Part shown: positions 27,326-37,532 of the stretch, in pieces
Layout: every line of letters begins with the position of its first letter
Numbering within the stretch: the stretch's first letter is position 1
Assembly (NCBI RefSeq): GCF_900312745.1
Contig: NZ_OMPD01000014.1
Coordinates: forward strand, 1,178,001 to 1,242,000
DNA: 64,000 nt
Direction: 5' to 3'
From: Aquimarina sp. AU58
GTDB taxonomy: Bacteria; Bacteroidota; Bacteroidia; Flavobacteriales; Flavobacteriaceae
Notes under the pieces: model-generated
What the model saw: the letters and a program-made list of their open reading frames with translations, nothing else
The model's database searches: none
What the model was told of the DNA's origin: nothing
Translations under genes and position numbers: made by a program

Positions 27326-27704
27326 GTGCAAAAGGCGCACTTAATTTGAAACCAGGGATCATGACCTTAAATTTTCTGGTAGATGTAAAATTAACCATAT
27401 TGTAATGTCCTTTCATTGCTCCAAAAGGAGAACTAAGCAAACAGCCGCTATTATACGTATGGGACTCGCCAGGTTTTAAAACTGGCTTTTTACCAATTAC
27501 ACCTTCACCTTCTACAATCTCAGTATTATTTAAAGCATCTTTGATTTCCCAGAAACGAGAAGTAAGTTGTACAGAGTCTTTACTTTGATTTTCTATGGTA
27601 ATTCGATAACCAAAGGCAAAGTGAATCTTATAGTTCTTATAGAACGTACCTTCAAAAGTTGTATCCACCGAAATTTTTATTCCTCTGGTAATTTGCTGTA
27701 CCAT
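27318..27704 (-). CDS. apaG: ApaG family protein
   Basis: A 128-residue immunoglobulin-like beta-sandwich protein. The family hallmarks are the EGEGVIGKKPVLKPGES segment and SPFGAMKGHYNMV. ApaG was named for an effect on Ap4A levels and is often near ksgA/apaH in Proteobacteria; its biochemical function is unclear. Here it is the last gene of a minus-strand run with DUF3667 and DUF5103 proteins, one base from the DUF3667 stop codon. Confidence 0.94.
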   Translation of the reverse strand: MVQQITRGIKISVDTTFEGTFYKNYKIHFAFGYRITIENQSKDSVQLTSRFWEIKDALNNTEIVEGEGVIGKKPVLKPGESHTYNSGCLLSSPFGAMKGHYNMVNFTSTRKFKVMIPGFKLSAPFALN

Positions 27705-27705
27705 A

Positions 27706-28860
27706 TCAAAATATAAACACAGATCCTATTATTGTTAATATAGAACCGATTCCTGCTAAGATAAAAAATAATACATTCACAAGCAGAAATTTAACAATTG
27801 TTTTGATTCTTCCTTGGTTGTAAAATTTCCGCATAGCTTTATATAGATAAAATAAGAAAACAAGCATTGCAATCCCAAAAAGAGCATTAATGTTGGTGAT
27901 TTTGGCAATCAAAATTGAAAAACCTATGACGATAAAAAACATGGTTTGAGTGTGAAATATGAATACAAGATGTTCCATATAATTAAAAGGTCTTCTAATG
28001 TATATGAGCCAAATGCTTAAGGCGAAAAAGGGAAGAAAGAAGAATATGATGAAAGGTAATTTATTAAATATAAATTCAAAGAATTCTTGTCCGTAATTCT
28101 CTTCTATTGATTTGGTTTTTAAGACTCTATGGTAGATGTATTTGTTGTATTGATTTTTCTCATGTTTTAACTCTGATAAAGCTCTATAAGTAGATTTCTC
28201 TTCTGTTTTGTCATAGTAATCTTCATACATAGACCATAGTTTAAAGCCTCTTTTGAAAAAACCAATACTATCAATCTGTTCTTGAGAATAATAGGTGGCT
28301 TCTTCTGGTTTGGTTAGGCTGTCATTTAGTAAAGGAAGCCCCTCAACTTTTAGAATTCCTTCACTAATTTTTTCTTTGTCAGATTTAGAAATACCTTTAG
28401 TTGCTAATATTTGATCATTAATTTTCTGCGTTAACGAATCATCCATTTTGATGCTTTTTTTGATTTCGGTAATAGCATCTTTTCCAACGTTGACTTTACC
28501 TTCAACTTCTGTTCTAAAACCATCAAAATCAATAAATAAACCGTTAATGATAAAAAAGATAATAGAAACACTAAGGTAAAACCGAAATGGATTTGCGTAT
28601 TTTACTCTTTTGCCTTGGGTGTATTCTTTAGAGATTTTTCCAGGCTTAAAAAGTAATGCAATAATAGTGTGTCTTAAACGAGAATCATAAGAAAAGATAC
28701 TGGCAAAAAACTCATTAAAAAAATCCTTAAGCGATAATCTTTTATTGGTGTTAATTTGTCCACAATTATGACAATATCGATCAATAACGTCTAATGGTAC
28801 ACCGCAGTTAAGACATTCGCTACCGCGATACTCTTTTAAGAATCTTCCCGTTTCTTTCAT
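27706..28860 (-). CDS. DUF3667 membrane protein
   Basis: A 384-residue inner-membrane protein. It starts with a zinc ribbon made by Cys16, Cys19, Cys30 and Cys33, then the conserved stretch RLRHTIIALLFKPGKISKEY. The first hydrophobic segment is at about residue 95, a long acidic periplasmic or cytosolic loop runs from 115 to 265, and three or four more hydrophobic segments (about 270-384) follow. The family is frequent in Bacteroidota and has no known function. Confidence 0.85.
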   Translation of the reverse strand: MKETGRFLKEYRGSECLNCGVPLDVIDRYCHNCGQINTNKRLSLKDFFNEFFASIFSYDSRLRHTIIALLFKPGKISKEYTQGKRVKYANPFRFYLSVSIIFFIINGLFIDFDGFRTEVEGKVNVGKDAITEIKKSIKMDDSLTQKINDQILATKGISKSDKEKISEGILKVEGLPLLNDSLTKPEEATYYSQEQIDSIGFFKRGFKLWSMYEDYYDKTEEKSTYRALSELKHEKNQYNKYIYHRVLKTKSIEENYGQEFFEFIFNKLPFIIFFFLPFFALSIWLIYIRRPFNYMEHLVFIFHTQTMFFIVIGFSILIAKITNINALFGIAMLVFLFYLYKAMRKFYNQGRIKTIVKFLLVNVLFFILAGIGSILTIIGSVFIF

Positions 28861-28934
28861 TTTTTGTTGATAGTTTCCTTACGGGACTAAAATAGTAGTA
28901 TTTTATTACAATCTAAAAAATGAATGTACTTATA

Positions 28935-30206
28935 TTAATTTGTAATGTTAGCCGAGTTTCCTGTTCCTTTTCCGATAACCCTATCATAACGCGCTCCGGG
29001 AGCTCTGTAATAAGGTAATACGGTGTACTCATTTTCGGTTTCATCAAAATTACCACTAATAAAACCTGGATCTATGGTTCCGTCGGGTCTTAAGAGGATA
29101 TATTTATAATTATAAAATCCTTGTTTAAAAATGCTTTTGTTGAAGTATCCACCACTTTCTTTATCGTATTGAAGTAGTGTTGATTTATCAAGAGTATAGT
29201 TGTTGAAATTACCATAAAGGTGAATTTCTCCTCCTTCCAGAGGTTCGTAACATTCTAATGAAAAGTGCATCCAAACATAATCTGCTTCGACATTATTATT
29301 TTCGGCATCCAGGTTTCTGATAACAAAATTACCATTGATATCGGGATTGTACGTGTATCTTCGATTAGCTCTAACTCGATTAGAGTACAGGTAGTTGTGA
29401 TAGATGTCTTTTAGTTCTATGCTTCGTGTGCTTACTGTAGATGCTCTAATGTCTTTGCTGTCAAAAAATAGAAATTCATTTCCTGCCCAAAAACTAGACT
29501 CCTGATCATATTTGTATACTAGACTATTACCAATGGTGAATTGAGGAACCAAATTAGTAATCGCATTTTTGAGATCGTTATTTTGCATCACCAAAGTTTT
29601 TACTGTTTTTCGAGGGTTTCTTAAAATTTCATTTGGTGAGTTTATTTCGAATTGAACAGATTGTTTGGTGTCTATATGTTTGAGATCTCTAGATCTTTTT
29701 GTATATACTTTTACAGATGTTAAAGGTTCGTAGATAATAAATTTTCTAGAGAATACAACTTCATCATCTTCATCGTATATTTCTATGAGGTAGTTTCCGC
29801 TTACTTTAAGCCTTCTGGTGTCTTCATTAGGAATACTTAGACTGTAATGACTATACATTTGTAATGTATTAAAAGAATTTTCATAGGTTACAATCCTGAT
29901 TTCGTCAAAACCGTCCAGATATTCATTTTTATATAAAGAAGAAGGTGTCCAATCGAAGTTATAATGACTTATTCTATAATAATAATCAGATTCATCACCA
30001 TTAATATCATCAAAAGTGATTCTAAAAGGATCTCCAAGTTTAAGTATAGGTACTCCAGAGAATTCTGCGCCTGTTAGTAGTTGGATCGTTTTAATGTGAT
30101 CGGCAGTACTGACTTCGTTTACAGTAGATTGACCAAAAAAGGTGTAAGGAGCAACGATCTGCAGTAGTAGAAGTAGTAGGGATGATTTAAATCTTTGTGA
30201 CATCAT
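28935..30206 (-). CDS. DUF5103 family exported protein
   Basis: A 423-residue protein with an N-terminal signal peptide (MMSQRFKSSLLLLLL...FFGQ) and an all-beta architecture. The conserved segments ISHYNFDWTPSSLYKNEYLDGF and GNFNNY are visible, the latter in a carbohydrate-binding-like or early-set Ig-like module. I have seen DUF5103 only in Bacteroidota genomes. The start is placed at the second Met-Met pair because the earlier Met at 30236 adds an odd hydrophobic N-terminus. It is divergent from nqrA and leads the DUF3667-apaG run. Confidence 0.82.
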   Translation of the reverse strand: MMSQRFKSSLLLLLLQIVAPYTFFGQSTVNEVSTADHIKTIQLLTGAEFSGVPILKLGDPFRITFDDINGDESDYYYRISHYNFDWTPSSLYKNEYLDGFDEIRIVTYENSFNTLQMYSHYSLSIPNEDTRRLKVSGNYLIEIYDEDDEVVFSRKFIIYEPLTSVKVYTKRSRDLKHIDTKQSVQFEINSPNEILRNPRKTVKTLVMQNNDLKNAITNLVPQFTIGNSLVYKYDQESSFWAGNEFLFFDSKDIRASTVSTRSIELKDIYHNYLYSNRVRANRRYTYNPDINGNFVIRNLDAENNNVEADYVWMHFSLECYEPLEGGEIHLYGNFNNYTLDKSTLLQYDKESGGYFNKSIFKQGFYNYKYILLRPDGTIDPGFISGNFDETENEYTVLPYYRAPGARYDRVIGKGTGNSANITN

Positions 30207-30325
30207 ATAAAGAATTACGGGTATAAATATAAGCAAAATGTGTGCCTAAAGAATAAAGAGTGTTTTTTTGAGTCGCAGATCGTTATTTAGAAGCATTATA
30301 AATAATATCTTATAACAAAACCAGC

Positions 30326-30356
30326 TTTCACTTACGTGTTTTAATTAGTAAATTTG
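30326..30356 (+). promoter_or_regulatory. Promoter of the nqr operon
   Basis: TAAATTTG at 30349-30356 matches the -7 consensus TAnnTTTG; TTTC at 30326-30329 lies 19 bases upstream as a partial -33 box. The nqrA start codon is 37 bases downstream. Confidence 0.55.
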
Positions 30357-30392
30357 CACGATTTTTTTAGTTAATTAACATAGACTACAAAT

Positions 30393-31748
30393 ATGTCAAA
30401 AGACATTCGTATCAGAAAAGGCTTAGACATTAAGCTTGTTGGCGGAGCAGAAAAAGTTACTGTAGATGCCATAAGAAGTAATGTTTACGCAATTAGGCCT
30501 GACGATTTTCACGGTATAGTACCAAAGGTTGTTGCTAAACAAGGTACAGAAGTTAAAGCCGGCGAACCACTTTTTTATTCAAAATCTAATGAAAAAATGC
30601 TTTTTCCTTCTCCTATAAGCGGAGAGGTAATAGAGATTGTGCGTGGTGCCAAAAGAAAGATTTTAGCTTTTAAGATTCTTGGAGACAAGGAACAGAAACA
30701 TGCAGACTTTGGTGCAAAGGATGTGAATTCTATGAGTGGGGACGATATTAAAACCCACCTTTTAGCATCAGGTTGCTGGCCATTTATTAAACAACGCCCA
30801 TATGATGTAATTGCTAATCCTGATGTAGCTCCAAAAGCTATTTTTGTTTCAGGATATACAACTGCTCCTTTGGCAGCAGATAGTGATTATGTATTAGAAG
30901 GAAAAGAAAAAGAACTTCAAGCTGCAGTTACTGCTTTAAGCAAATTAACTGAAGGTAAAGTGCATATTTCTGTTGGTAAAAATGGAAATTCACCACTATC
31001 TGGCCTGGAGAATAGTATAATGCATAATGTTTCGGGGCCTCACCCTGCAGGAAATGTGAGTGTACAAATAGCCAAAATAGATCCTATTAATAAGGGAGAA
31101 ACAGTTTGGGTAGTAAATCCACAAGATCTAGTCGTTATTGGAGAATTGTTATTAACTGGGAAATTTAATGCAGAAAGAACCATAGCTTTGGCTGGTTCGT
31201 CTGTTAAAACTCCTAAATATTTTAAAACTAAAATCGGAGCTGAGGTATCGTCTGTAGTATATGCTTCTGGAGTACATGATGAAGGAAATATTAGAGTGAT
31301 TAGCGGAGATGTACTTACCGGAGAAAATGTAAAACCAGATGGTTACCTTGGATATTATCATAATACCATAACAGTTATTCCCGAAGGAGATGATTATGAA
31401 CTTTTTGGATGGAATAAACCTATTTTTAATAAGATTTCACCTTCTAGAGCACTTACTTTTTCATGGTTGTTTCCTAACAAAAAGTATGAGCTTACCACCA
31501 ATACAAATGGTGAACACAGAGCTTTTGTAGTTACAGGAAATTATGAAAATGTATTTCCACTAGATATTTATCCGCTACAATTACTTAAAGCATGTGTGGT
31601 AAATGACTTAGATGCAATGGAACAATTAGGAATGTATGAGGTAGCTCCAGAAGATTTTGCTCTTACAGAGTTTATATGTGTTTCTAAACAACCACATCAA
31701 CAAATTATAAGAGAAGGGTTAGACCTAATGTTAAAAGAAATAGGATAG
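30393..31748 (+). CDS. nqrA: Na+-translocating NADH:quinone reductase subunit A
   Basis: A 451-residue peripheral subunit of the sodium-pumping NADH:quinone oxidoreductase, carrying no cofactor but contributing to the quinone site. The N-terminal barrel-sandwich stretch (VKAGEPLFYSKSNEKMLFPSPISGEV) and GCWPFIKQRPYD are family hallmarks. It is the first gene of nqrABCDEF, with a Bacteroidota promoter upstream. Confidence 0.97.
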   Translation: MSKDIRIRKGLDIKLVGGAEKVTVDAIRSNVYAIRPDDFHGIVPKVVAKQGTEVKAGEPLFYSKSNEKMLFPSPISGEVIEIVRGAKRKILAFKILGDKEQKHADFGAKDVNSMSGDDIKTHLLASGCWPFIKQRPYDVIANPDVAPKAIFVSGYTTAPLAADSDYVLEGKEKELQAAVTALSKLTEGKVHISVGKNGNSPLSGLENSIMHNVSGPHPAGNVSVQIAKIDPINKGETVWVVNPQDLVVIGELLLTGKFNAERTIALAGSSVKTPKYFKTKIGAEVSSVVYASGVHDEGNIRVISGDVLTGENVKPDGYLGYYHNTITVIPEGDDYELFGWNKPIFNKISPSRALTFSWLFPNKKYELTTNTNGEHRAFVVTGNYENVFPLDIYPLQLLKACVVNDLDAMEQLGMYEVAPEDFALTEFICVSKQPHQQIIREGLDLMLKEIG

Positions 31749-31752
31749 TGCT

Positions 31753-32979
31753 ATGGGATTAAAAGATAAATTACATAAACTAAAACTTAAGTATAAAAAC
31801 AAAAAGATTGCCCCTGCATTTAATGCAATCCATACGTTTTTATATTTACCTAATGAGACCACACATTCTGGTGCTCATGTTCGTGGTGCAGATGATTTGA
31901 AACGTACCATGAATACTGTAATCATGGCTTTAGTACCATGTTTGATATTTGGAATGTTTAATGCTGGATATCAGCATCACTTAGCAGCAGGAGAGATAAA
32001 AGCCGTAACTAATGGTTTTTTTAGTTCAGGGTTTTGGTCTTTGGATAATCTTACAGTAGGATTATGGAAAGTATTACCACTAGTAATTATTTCTTATGGG
32101 GTAGGACTTGCTGTAGAAGTTTTGTTTGCAGTTATTAAAAAACATGAAGTAGAAGAAGGATACCTTGTAACAGGGATGCTAGTTCCTTTAATTGTACCGG
32201 TAGATACTCCATTATGGATGTTAGCTGTTGCAGTTATTTTTGGAGTTGTGATTGGTAAAGAAGTATTTGGAGGAACAGGGATGAATATTCTAAACCCTGC
32301 CCTTACCATTAGAGCATTCTTATTCTTTGCATATCCAACCTGGATGTCGGGTGATAAGGTATGGGTGCATGGTGCAGTAGAAAGAGCTAACGAAATAGCA
32401 GGAGGAGCAGAACTTGATGCAATGTCTGGAGAAACTGTTCTAGGTGCTTTAGCTCAAGGAAAAGAACTTACCTATTCAGTTTCGGATATGTTTTTAGGAT
32501 TTATACCAGGTTCGGTAGGAGAGACCTCTGCAATATTAATTTTGTTAGCCGGGTTATTCTTAATCTTTACAAAGATAGGAAGCTGGAGAATTATGGTGAG
32601 TGCTGTATTAGGTGCTTTGGTAATGGGATTAATCTTTAATGGAGTGGTAAGTGCAGAATGGATTAATGAAGGAAGTAAGTTTTATAGCCTTATGAGTACA
32701 GAATTCTGGCATCATTTAATTATTGGTGGATTTGCTTTCGGAGTTGTTTTTATGGCAACTGATCCGGTAACAGCATCGCAAACTAATAAAGGAAAATGGA
32801 TCTATGGATTTCTTATCGGATTTATCTCAATACTTATTCGAGTGTTTAATCCTGCATATCCAGAAGGAGTAATGCTAGCAATTCTATTAATGAACGTATT
32901 TGCTCCAACTATTGATCACTATGTGGTTCAGGGTAATATCAAGAAAAGAATGAAACGTTTAAAACTAAAAACGGCTTAA
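31753..32979 (+). CDS. nqrB: Na+-translocating NADH:quinone reductase subunit B
   Basis: A 408-residue membrane subunit with about ten transmembrane segments. It carries one covalent FMN on a threonine, here the Thr of MSGETVLGALAQ at residue 228, and riboflavin at the membrane interface. The NqrB/RnfD-family segment FGGTGMNILNPALTIRAFLF is intact. It lies four bases after nqrA. ApbE at 47040-48047 is the likely flavinylating enzyme. Confidence 0.97.
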   Translation: MGLKDKLHKLKLKYKNKKIAPAFNAIHTFLYLPNETTHSGAHVRGADDLKRTMNTVIMALVPCLIFGMFNAGYQHHLAAGEIKAVTNGFFSSGFWSLDNLTVGLWKVLPLVIISYGVGLAVEVLFAVIKKHEVEEGYLVTGMLVPLIVPVDTPLWMLAVAVIFGVVIGKEVFGGTGMNILNPALTIRAFLFFAYPTWMSGDKVWVHGAVERANEIAGGAELDAMSGETVLGALAQGKELTYSVSDMFLGFIPGSVGETSAILILLAGLFLIFTKIGSWRIMVSAVLGALVMGLIFNGVVSAEWINEGSKFYSLMSTEFWHHLIIGGFAFGVVFMATDPVTASQTNKGKWIYGFLIGFISILIRVFNPAYPEGVMLAILLMNVFAPTIDHYVVQGNIKKRMKRLKLKTA

Positions 32980-32981
32980 TC

Positions 32982-33737
32982 ATGGCGATGAATACAGATA
33001 AAAATTCATACACGATCATATTTGCCATTGCAATGGTAGTTGTGGTTGGTTCATTATTGGCATTTACTGCATCTTCATTGAAAGGAAGAATAGATGCTAA
33101 TAAGCGTACAGAAAAACAGCAGAATATTTTGTTTGCAATGGGTATTGCAGATACCGAAGATCCTAATGAATTTGTGCCTGCAGAAAAAGCACAGGAGTTG
33201 TTCGATAAATATGTTGGTGATGAGCAATATATCATTACTGGTAGTTCTGCAGAGAAAACAAGTGACGCTTTTAGTATAGAGGTGAAAAAGGAAAATGATA
33301 AAGTAAAGCAGGATCCTAATTATGAAAGAAAACTTCCTTTATTTATAGGTAAGAAAGACGGAGAAGAGTTTTATGTAGTTCCTATGAGGGGTAATGGTCT
33401 TTGGGATGCAATTTGGGGTTATGTCTCTTTAGATAAAGAGTTTAAAACCGTAAAAGGAGCATTTTTTGACCATAAAGGAGAAACTCCGGGATTAGGAGCT
33501 AATATTAAAGAAGCATATTTTAGAGATGATTTTATAGGAGAAAGTATATTAGATGCATCTGGAAACTATAAAGGAATTACTGTGAAAAAAGGAAATGCAG
33601 ATCCTAAAAATGAAGATAAAAGTGATAATGAAGTAGATGCCATGGCAGGAGCAACAATAACAGGAGATGGTGTTACAGCAATGGTAAAGAAGGGAATAAA
33701 GATGTATCAACCTTATTTCGAAACTTTAAAAAAATAA
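32982..33737 (+). CDS. nqrC: Na+-translocating NADH:quinone reductase subunit C
   Basis: A 251-residue subunit with one N-terminal transmembrane helix (about 10-30) and a periplasmic FMN-binding domain. The covalent FMN site is the threonine of MAGATIT, residue 225. The GLWDAIWGYVSL and GETPGLGANI segments are characteristic. Two bases separate it from nqrB. Confidence 0.97.
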   Translation: MAMNTDKNSYTIIFAIAMVVVVGSLLAFTASSLKGRIDANKRTEKQQNILFAMGIADTEDPNEFVPAEKAQELFDKYVGDEQYIITGSSAEKTSDAFSIEVKKENDKVKQDPNYERKLPLFIGKKDGEEFYVVPMRGNGLWDAIWGYVSLDKEFKTVKGAFFDHKGETPGLGANIKEAYFRDDFIGESILDASGNYKGITVKKGNADPKNEDKSDNEVDAMAGATITGDGVTAMVKKGIKMYQPYFETLKK

Positions 33738-33740
33738 CAA

Positions 33741-34433
33741 ATGGCTGAAGTAACAGAAGAAAAAGTTAAAGTAAAAGAGCCTAAAGAGCCTTTGTTTTCA
33801 AAGAAAAACAAGAAATTACTAACAGACCCTCTTGCCGATAATAACCCAATTACCATTCAGGTATTAGGGATATGTTCTGCTTTGGCGATTACTGCACAAT
33901 TGAAACCTTCAATTGTAATGGCAATTTCGGTAATCTTTGTATTAGGAATAGGTAATGTGGTTATTTCTTTGATGAGAAATATCATCCCTTCAAAAATTAG
34001 AATTATTGTTCAGTTAGTAGTAGTGGCAGCTTTGGTGATCATAGTAGATCAAGTCCTTAAAGCATTTGCCTATACCTTAAGTAAAGAACTTTCTGTATTT
34101 ATAGGATTGATTATTACCAATTGTATTATCATGGGACGTTTTGAAGCATTTGCTTTGGGTAACGGGCCTTGGAAATCTTTTCTTGATGGAATTGGTAATG
34201 CAGCCGGTTATGGAGTGCTATTGATTATAGTAGCTTTCTTTAGAGAGTTATTAGGGTCGGGTACCTTGTTTGGTGCTAAAGTATTAGGAGATCCTATAGA
34301 AAAAACAGGATTATATGCTTTGGGATATGAAAATAATGGATTTATGGTATTGGCCCCAATGGCATTAATTACAGTAGGGATCATTATCTGGATTCAAAGA
34401 AGTAGAAATAAAGCATTAATAGAAGATCATTAA
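33741..34433 (+). CDS. nqrD: Na+-translocating NADH:quinone reductase subunit D
   Basis: A 230-residue integral membrane subunit with six predicted helices. With NqrE it forms the half-channel pair that binds an intramembrane iron-sulfur centre through conserved cysteines (one in [10 protein letters not shown], one in ITNCIIMGR, both visible). The segment [22 protein letters not shown] is characteristic of the NqrD/RnfE family. Confidence 0.97.
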   Translation: MAEVTEEKVKVKEPKEPLFSKKNKKLLTDPLADNNPITIQVLGICSALAITAQLKPSIVMAISVIFVLGIGNVVISLMRNIIPSKIRIIVQLVVVAALVIIVDQVLKAFAYTLSKELSVFIGLIITNCIIMGRFEAFALGNGPWKSFLDGIGNAAGYGVLLIIVAFFRELLGSGTLFGAKVLGDPIEKTGLYALGYENNGFMVLAPMALITVGIIIWIQRSRNKALIEDH

Positions 34434-34444
34434 AATAAAGAGAC

Positions 34445-35161
34445 ATGGAATATTTAGAATTATTTTTAAAATCGATCTTTATAGATAATATGGTATTTGC
34501 ATTCTTCTTAGGAATGTGTTCATACCTTGCTGTATCTAAAAAAGTGTCTACTGCGGTAGGACTGGGTGCTGCAGTAATATTTGTATTGGCAATTACAGTC
34601 CCATTAAACTTTTTATTAGATAAGTATATTCTTAGAGAAGGTGCTCTAGTATGGTTAGGACCAGAATATGCTGATTATGACTTAAGTTTTTTAACCTTTA
34701 TATTGTTTATTGCTACGATTGCGACTATGGTACAATTGGTAGAAATAATAGTTGAGAAATTTTCACCATCATTATATAATTCTTTAGGTATATTTTTACC
34801 ATTAATTGCAGTAAACTGTGCAATTCTTGGAGGATCATTATTTATGCAACAAAAAGAATTTGCAACGATTTCCCATGCAGCTGTATATGGTATAGGATCT
34901 GGTATAGGGTGGTTTTTAGCTATTCTTGCTATCGCAGCAATCCGTGAAAAAATTAGATACTCTAATGTGCCAGCTCCTTTACGAGGATTAGGAATTACAT
35001 TTATTCTTACAGGACTAATGGCAATTGGTTTTATGAGTTTCGGAGGAATGTTAACAGGAGGGGATGAAGAAGAAAAGAAGGAACCTAAAGCTGTTCAGGT
35101 CGAAAAAAAAGAGACTACAAAAGAAGTAGCCGAAAATACTAACGTTACAATACTTAAATAA
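34445..35161 (+). CDS. nqrE: Na+-translocating NADH:quinone reductase subunit E
   Basis: A 238-residue membrane subunit homologous to NqrD and RnfA, with six helices. The intramembrane cysteines expected for iron-sulfur binding appear in [12 protein letters not shown] and [12 protein letters not shown]. It ends with a Lys/Glu-rich tail of about 30 residues (after GGDEEEKKE) that is longer than in gammaproteobacterial NqrE; its meaning is unknown. Confidence 0.97.
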   Translation: MEYLELFLKSIFIDNMVFAFFLGMCSYLAVSKKVSTAVGLGAAVIFVLAITVPLNFLLDKYILREGALVWLGPEYADYDLSFLTFILFIATIATMVQLVEIIVEKFSPSLYNSLGIFLPLIAVNCAILGGSLFMQQKEFATISHAAVYGIGSGIGWFLAILAIAAIREKIRYSNVPAPLRGLGITFILTGLMAIGFMSFGGMLTGGDEEEKKEPKAVQVEKKETTKEVAENTNVTILK

Positions 35162-35163
35162 TT

Positions 35164-36471
35164 ATGATATTTTTAGCATCTACCGGTGGAACAATTGCGA
35201 TAACCATTATTTCGTTTTTGGTGCTGATTCTTGTTTTAGTTGGAATCTTATTATTTGCAAAAGATAAGTTACTACCATCTGGACCTGTAAAGATTACCAT
35301 TAATGGCGAAAAAGAAATTGAAGTAGCTTCGGGAGGTACATTACTATCAACTTTAGGAGCTCAAAAAATATTTTTACCATCTGCATGTGGTGGTGGAGGA
35401 ACCTGTATCCAGTGCGAATGCCATGTACTAGAAGGTGGAGGAGAAGCGTTACCAACAGAAACTCCGCATTTCTCTCGTAAAGAGTTACAACATGGAGCAC
35501 GTTTAGCTTGCCAGGTTAAGGTGAAACAAAATATGAATATCGAAGTTCCGGAAGAAGTATTCGGAATTAAGAAATGGGAAGCCGAGGTTGTACGTAATTA
35601 TAACGTAGCGTCTTTTATCAAAGAATTTGTGGTTCGTATTCCCGAGGATATGGGATATAAAGCAGGAGGATATATTCAGATTGAAATTCCACAATGTGAG
35701 ATTAAATATTCAGATATAGATATCACTGCTCACCCAGAAGAACATGAAACTCCAGATAAGTTTCAGGCAGAATGGGATAAATTTGGTCTATGGCCATTAG
35801 TGATGAAGAATGATGAAACTGTAGAGCGTGCTTATTCTATGGCTTCTTATCCTGCAGAAGGAAGAGAGATTATGCTTAATGTACGTATTGCTACGCCACC
35901 ATGGGATAGATCTAAAAATGGATGGATGGATGTTAATCCAGGAGTAGCTTCATCTTATATCTTTGCTCAAAAACCTGGAGATAAAGTAGTGATTTCAGGA
36001 CCTTATGGAGAATTCTTTATCAATGAGTCTGAATCAGAGATGCTTTACGTTGGAGGAGGAGCAGGTATGGCACCAATGCGTTCTCACTTGTATCACCTAT
36101 TCAAAACCTTAAAAACTGGTCGTAAAGTAACATATTGGTATGGTGGTCGTTCTAAACGAGAATTGTTCTACTTAGATCATTTCTATGACTTAGAGAAAAA
36201 CTTCCCTAACTTTAAATTTTACCTTGCGTTATCAGAACCATTAGAAGAAGATAATTGGAAAGTTAAAAGTGATATCGATGCCGAAGGAGATGGATTTGTT
36301 GGGTTTATACATAACTGTGTAATCGATAACTACCTAAATCATCATGAATCTCCAGAAGATATAGAACTATACTTCTGTGGACCACCATTAATGAATAAGG
36401 CAGTACAGAAAATGGGAGAAGATTTTGGTATCCCAGACGAACATATTAGGTTTGATGACTTTGGAGGTTAA
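35164..36471 (+). CDS. nqrF: Na+-translocating NADH:quinone reductase subunit F
   Basis: A 435-residue NADH-oxidising subunit: an N-terminal membrane anchor (about 8-30), a 2Fe-2S ferredoxin domain ligated by Cys75, Cys81, Cys84 and Cys116 (ACGGGGTCIQC, then LACQVK), an FAD domain with ERAYSMASYP, and an NADH domain with YVGGGAGMAPMRSH and ELYFCGPP. Electrons enter here and pass to quinone through the Nqr chain. A terminator follows directly. Confidence 0.98.
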   Translation: MIFLASTGGTIAITIISFLVLILVLVGILLFAKDKLLPSGPVKITINGEKEIEVASGGTLLSTLGAQKIFLPSACGGGGTCIQCECHVLEGGGEALPTETPHFSRKELQHGARLACQVKVKQNMNIEVPEEVFGIKKWEAEVVRNYNVASFIKEFVVRIPEDMGYKAGGYIQIEIPQCEIKYSDIDITAHPEEHETPDKFQAEWDKFGLWPLVMKNDETVERAYSMASYPAEGREIMLNVRIATPPWDRSKNGWMDVNPGVASSYIFAQKPGDKVVISGPYGEFFINESESEMLYVGGGAGMAPMRSHLYHLFKTLKTGRKVTYWYGGRSKRELFYLDHFYDLEKNFPNFKFYLALSEPLEEDNWKVKSDIDAEGDGFVGFIHNCVIDNYLNHHESPEDIELYFCGPPLMNKAVQKMGEDFGIPDEHIRFDDFGG

Positions 36472-36498
36472 GGATAATCTTTCAGATATAATATAAAT

Positions 36499-36530
36499 AA
36501 AAAACCGATGCTTTTAAGTATCGGTTTTTT
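36499..36530 (+). terminator. Terminator of the nqr operon
   Basis: AAAAAACCGATGCTT and AAGTATCGGTTTTTT form a 15-bp stem with one G-T pair, ending in a T run, 28 bases after the nqrF stop codon. Confidence 0.85.
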
Positions 36531-36657
36531 TGTAGAAATACATAACACCTCCTGTCAAAAAATTGGATATGTATATTTATTTCTCTCGATAGCAAAAGAT
36601 AATTTTAACCTTTTGTTGAATCATGATACTCAGATTATTAATATTTTTATACACTAA

Positions 36658-37440
36658 ATGTTAGTTATAATGAGGTCAAGGATTACTTTAATTTCGGCTT
36701 TTTCAATAGTAAACCTGTTAATAGGAAGGTTATTTCAGGAAAGTCTGCAAATTGTTTGTTTTTCAGAACTTATTGCCGTTGCAGTTTCCAGCTTTATATT
36801 TTGGAACCTAGCCATGCCTCAAATAAAACGTACCATTCGATATTGGAATCTATTTACAACTCCTAGGCATATATTGGCCCATAGTGGCATGGCAATTTTT
36901 ACAAGTGTTTTAAATATATTGGTAAGTCAGGCTTTAATTTTGTTTCTGATGCTATATGTGTATCAATGTACTTCGCCAAGCTTCAGTTTTATAAATGCAA
37001 GCTTAACCAATAATATAGCTTTAAATCTTCTGTGTTATTTTTCATTAGTGTTTTACAGTATGCAGAGAAATCTTAAAAAAGAGACTCCTATAGAAAGTAA
37101 TGTGCCAACGTCATCTAATTCGAATACTAACTTTGTAAGTTTAACTTATGGAAATACAAAAAAGATCATTCCGGTCGAGGATATAAAATTTATAGAGGCA
37201 TCGAATAATTGTATAGTATTTAATACTAATGAGGGGAAATTTGTTAGATATCAAAGCCTGAAATCATTTTTACACGAGTATAATGGTACTGATTTTAAAC
37301 GAGTACATCGATCATATGCGGTAAACATTAAATATGTTAACTGTATTCAAAAAAATAAAAACGGAGATGGTATTATTACACTTACAGATAATAAAAAAAT
37401 TAAACTTAGTAGAACGTACCGATCATCGTTGGTGATGTAG
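36658..37440 (+). CDS. Membrane-anchored LytTR DNA-binding regulator
   Basis: A 260-residue protein with about four hydrophobic segments in residues 8-140 and a C-terminal LytTR domain (about 160-258). The latter keeps the family features IEASNNCIVFNTNEGKFVR and FKRVHRSYAVNIKYV. No receiver domain is present, so the membrane part may be the sensor. The next gene encodes a CBM9-like outer-membrane protein in the same direction, 92 bp away, a plausible target. The start could instead be an ATG four codons later. Confidence 0.85.
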   Translation: MLVIMRSRITLISAFSIVNLLIGRLFQESLQIVCFSELIAVAVSSFIFWNLAMPQIKRTIRYWNLFTTPRHILAHSGMAIFTSVLNILVSQALILFLMLYVYQCTSPSFSFINASLTNNIALNLLCYFSLVFYSMQRNLKKETPIESNVPTSSNSNTNFVSLTYGNTKKIIPVEDIKFIEASNNCIVFNTNEGKFVRYQSLKSFLHEYNGTDFKRVHRSYAVNIKYVNCIQKNKNGDGIITLTDNKKIKLSRTYRSSLVM

Positions 37441-37532
37441 GTAACTCCTCTTTTTACCCTTTTATCACCTCATATTACCCCTTTTCTTTTTTAAAACTAA
37501 TATGCATGTCAGATGTTTGTTAAAAAACAAGC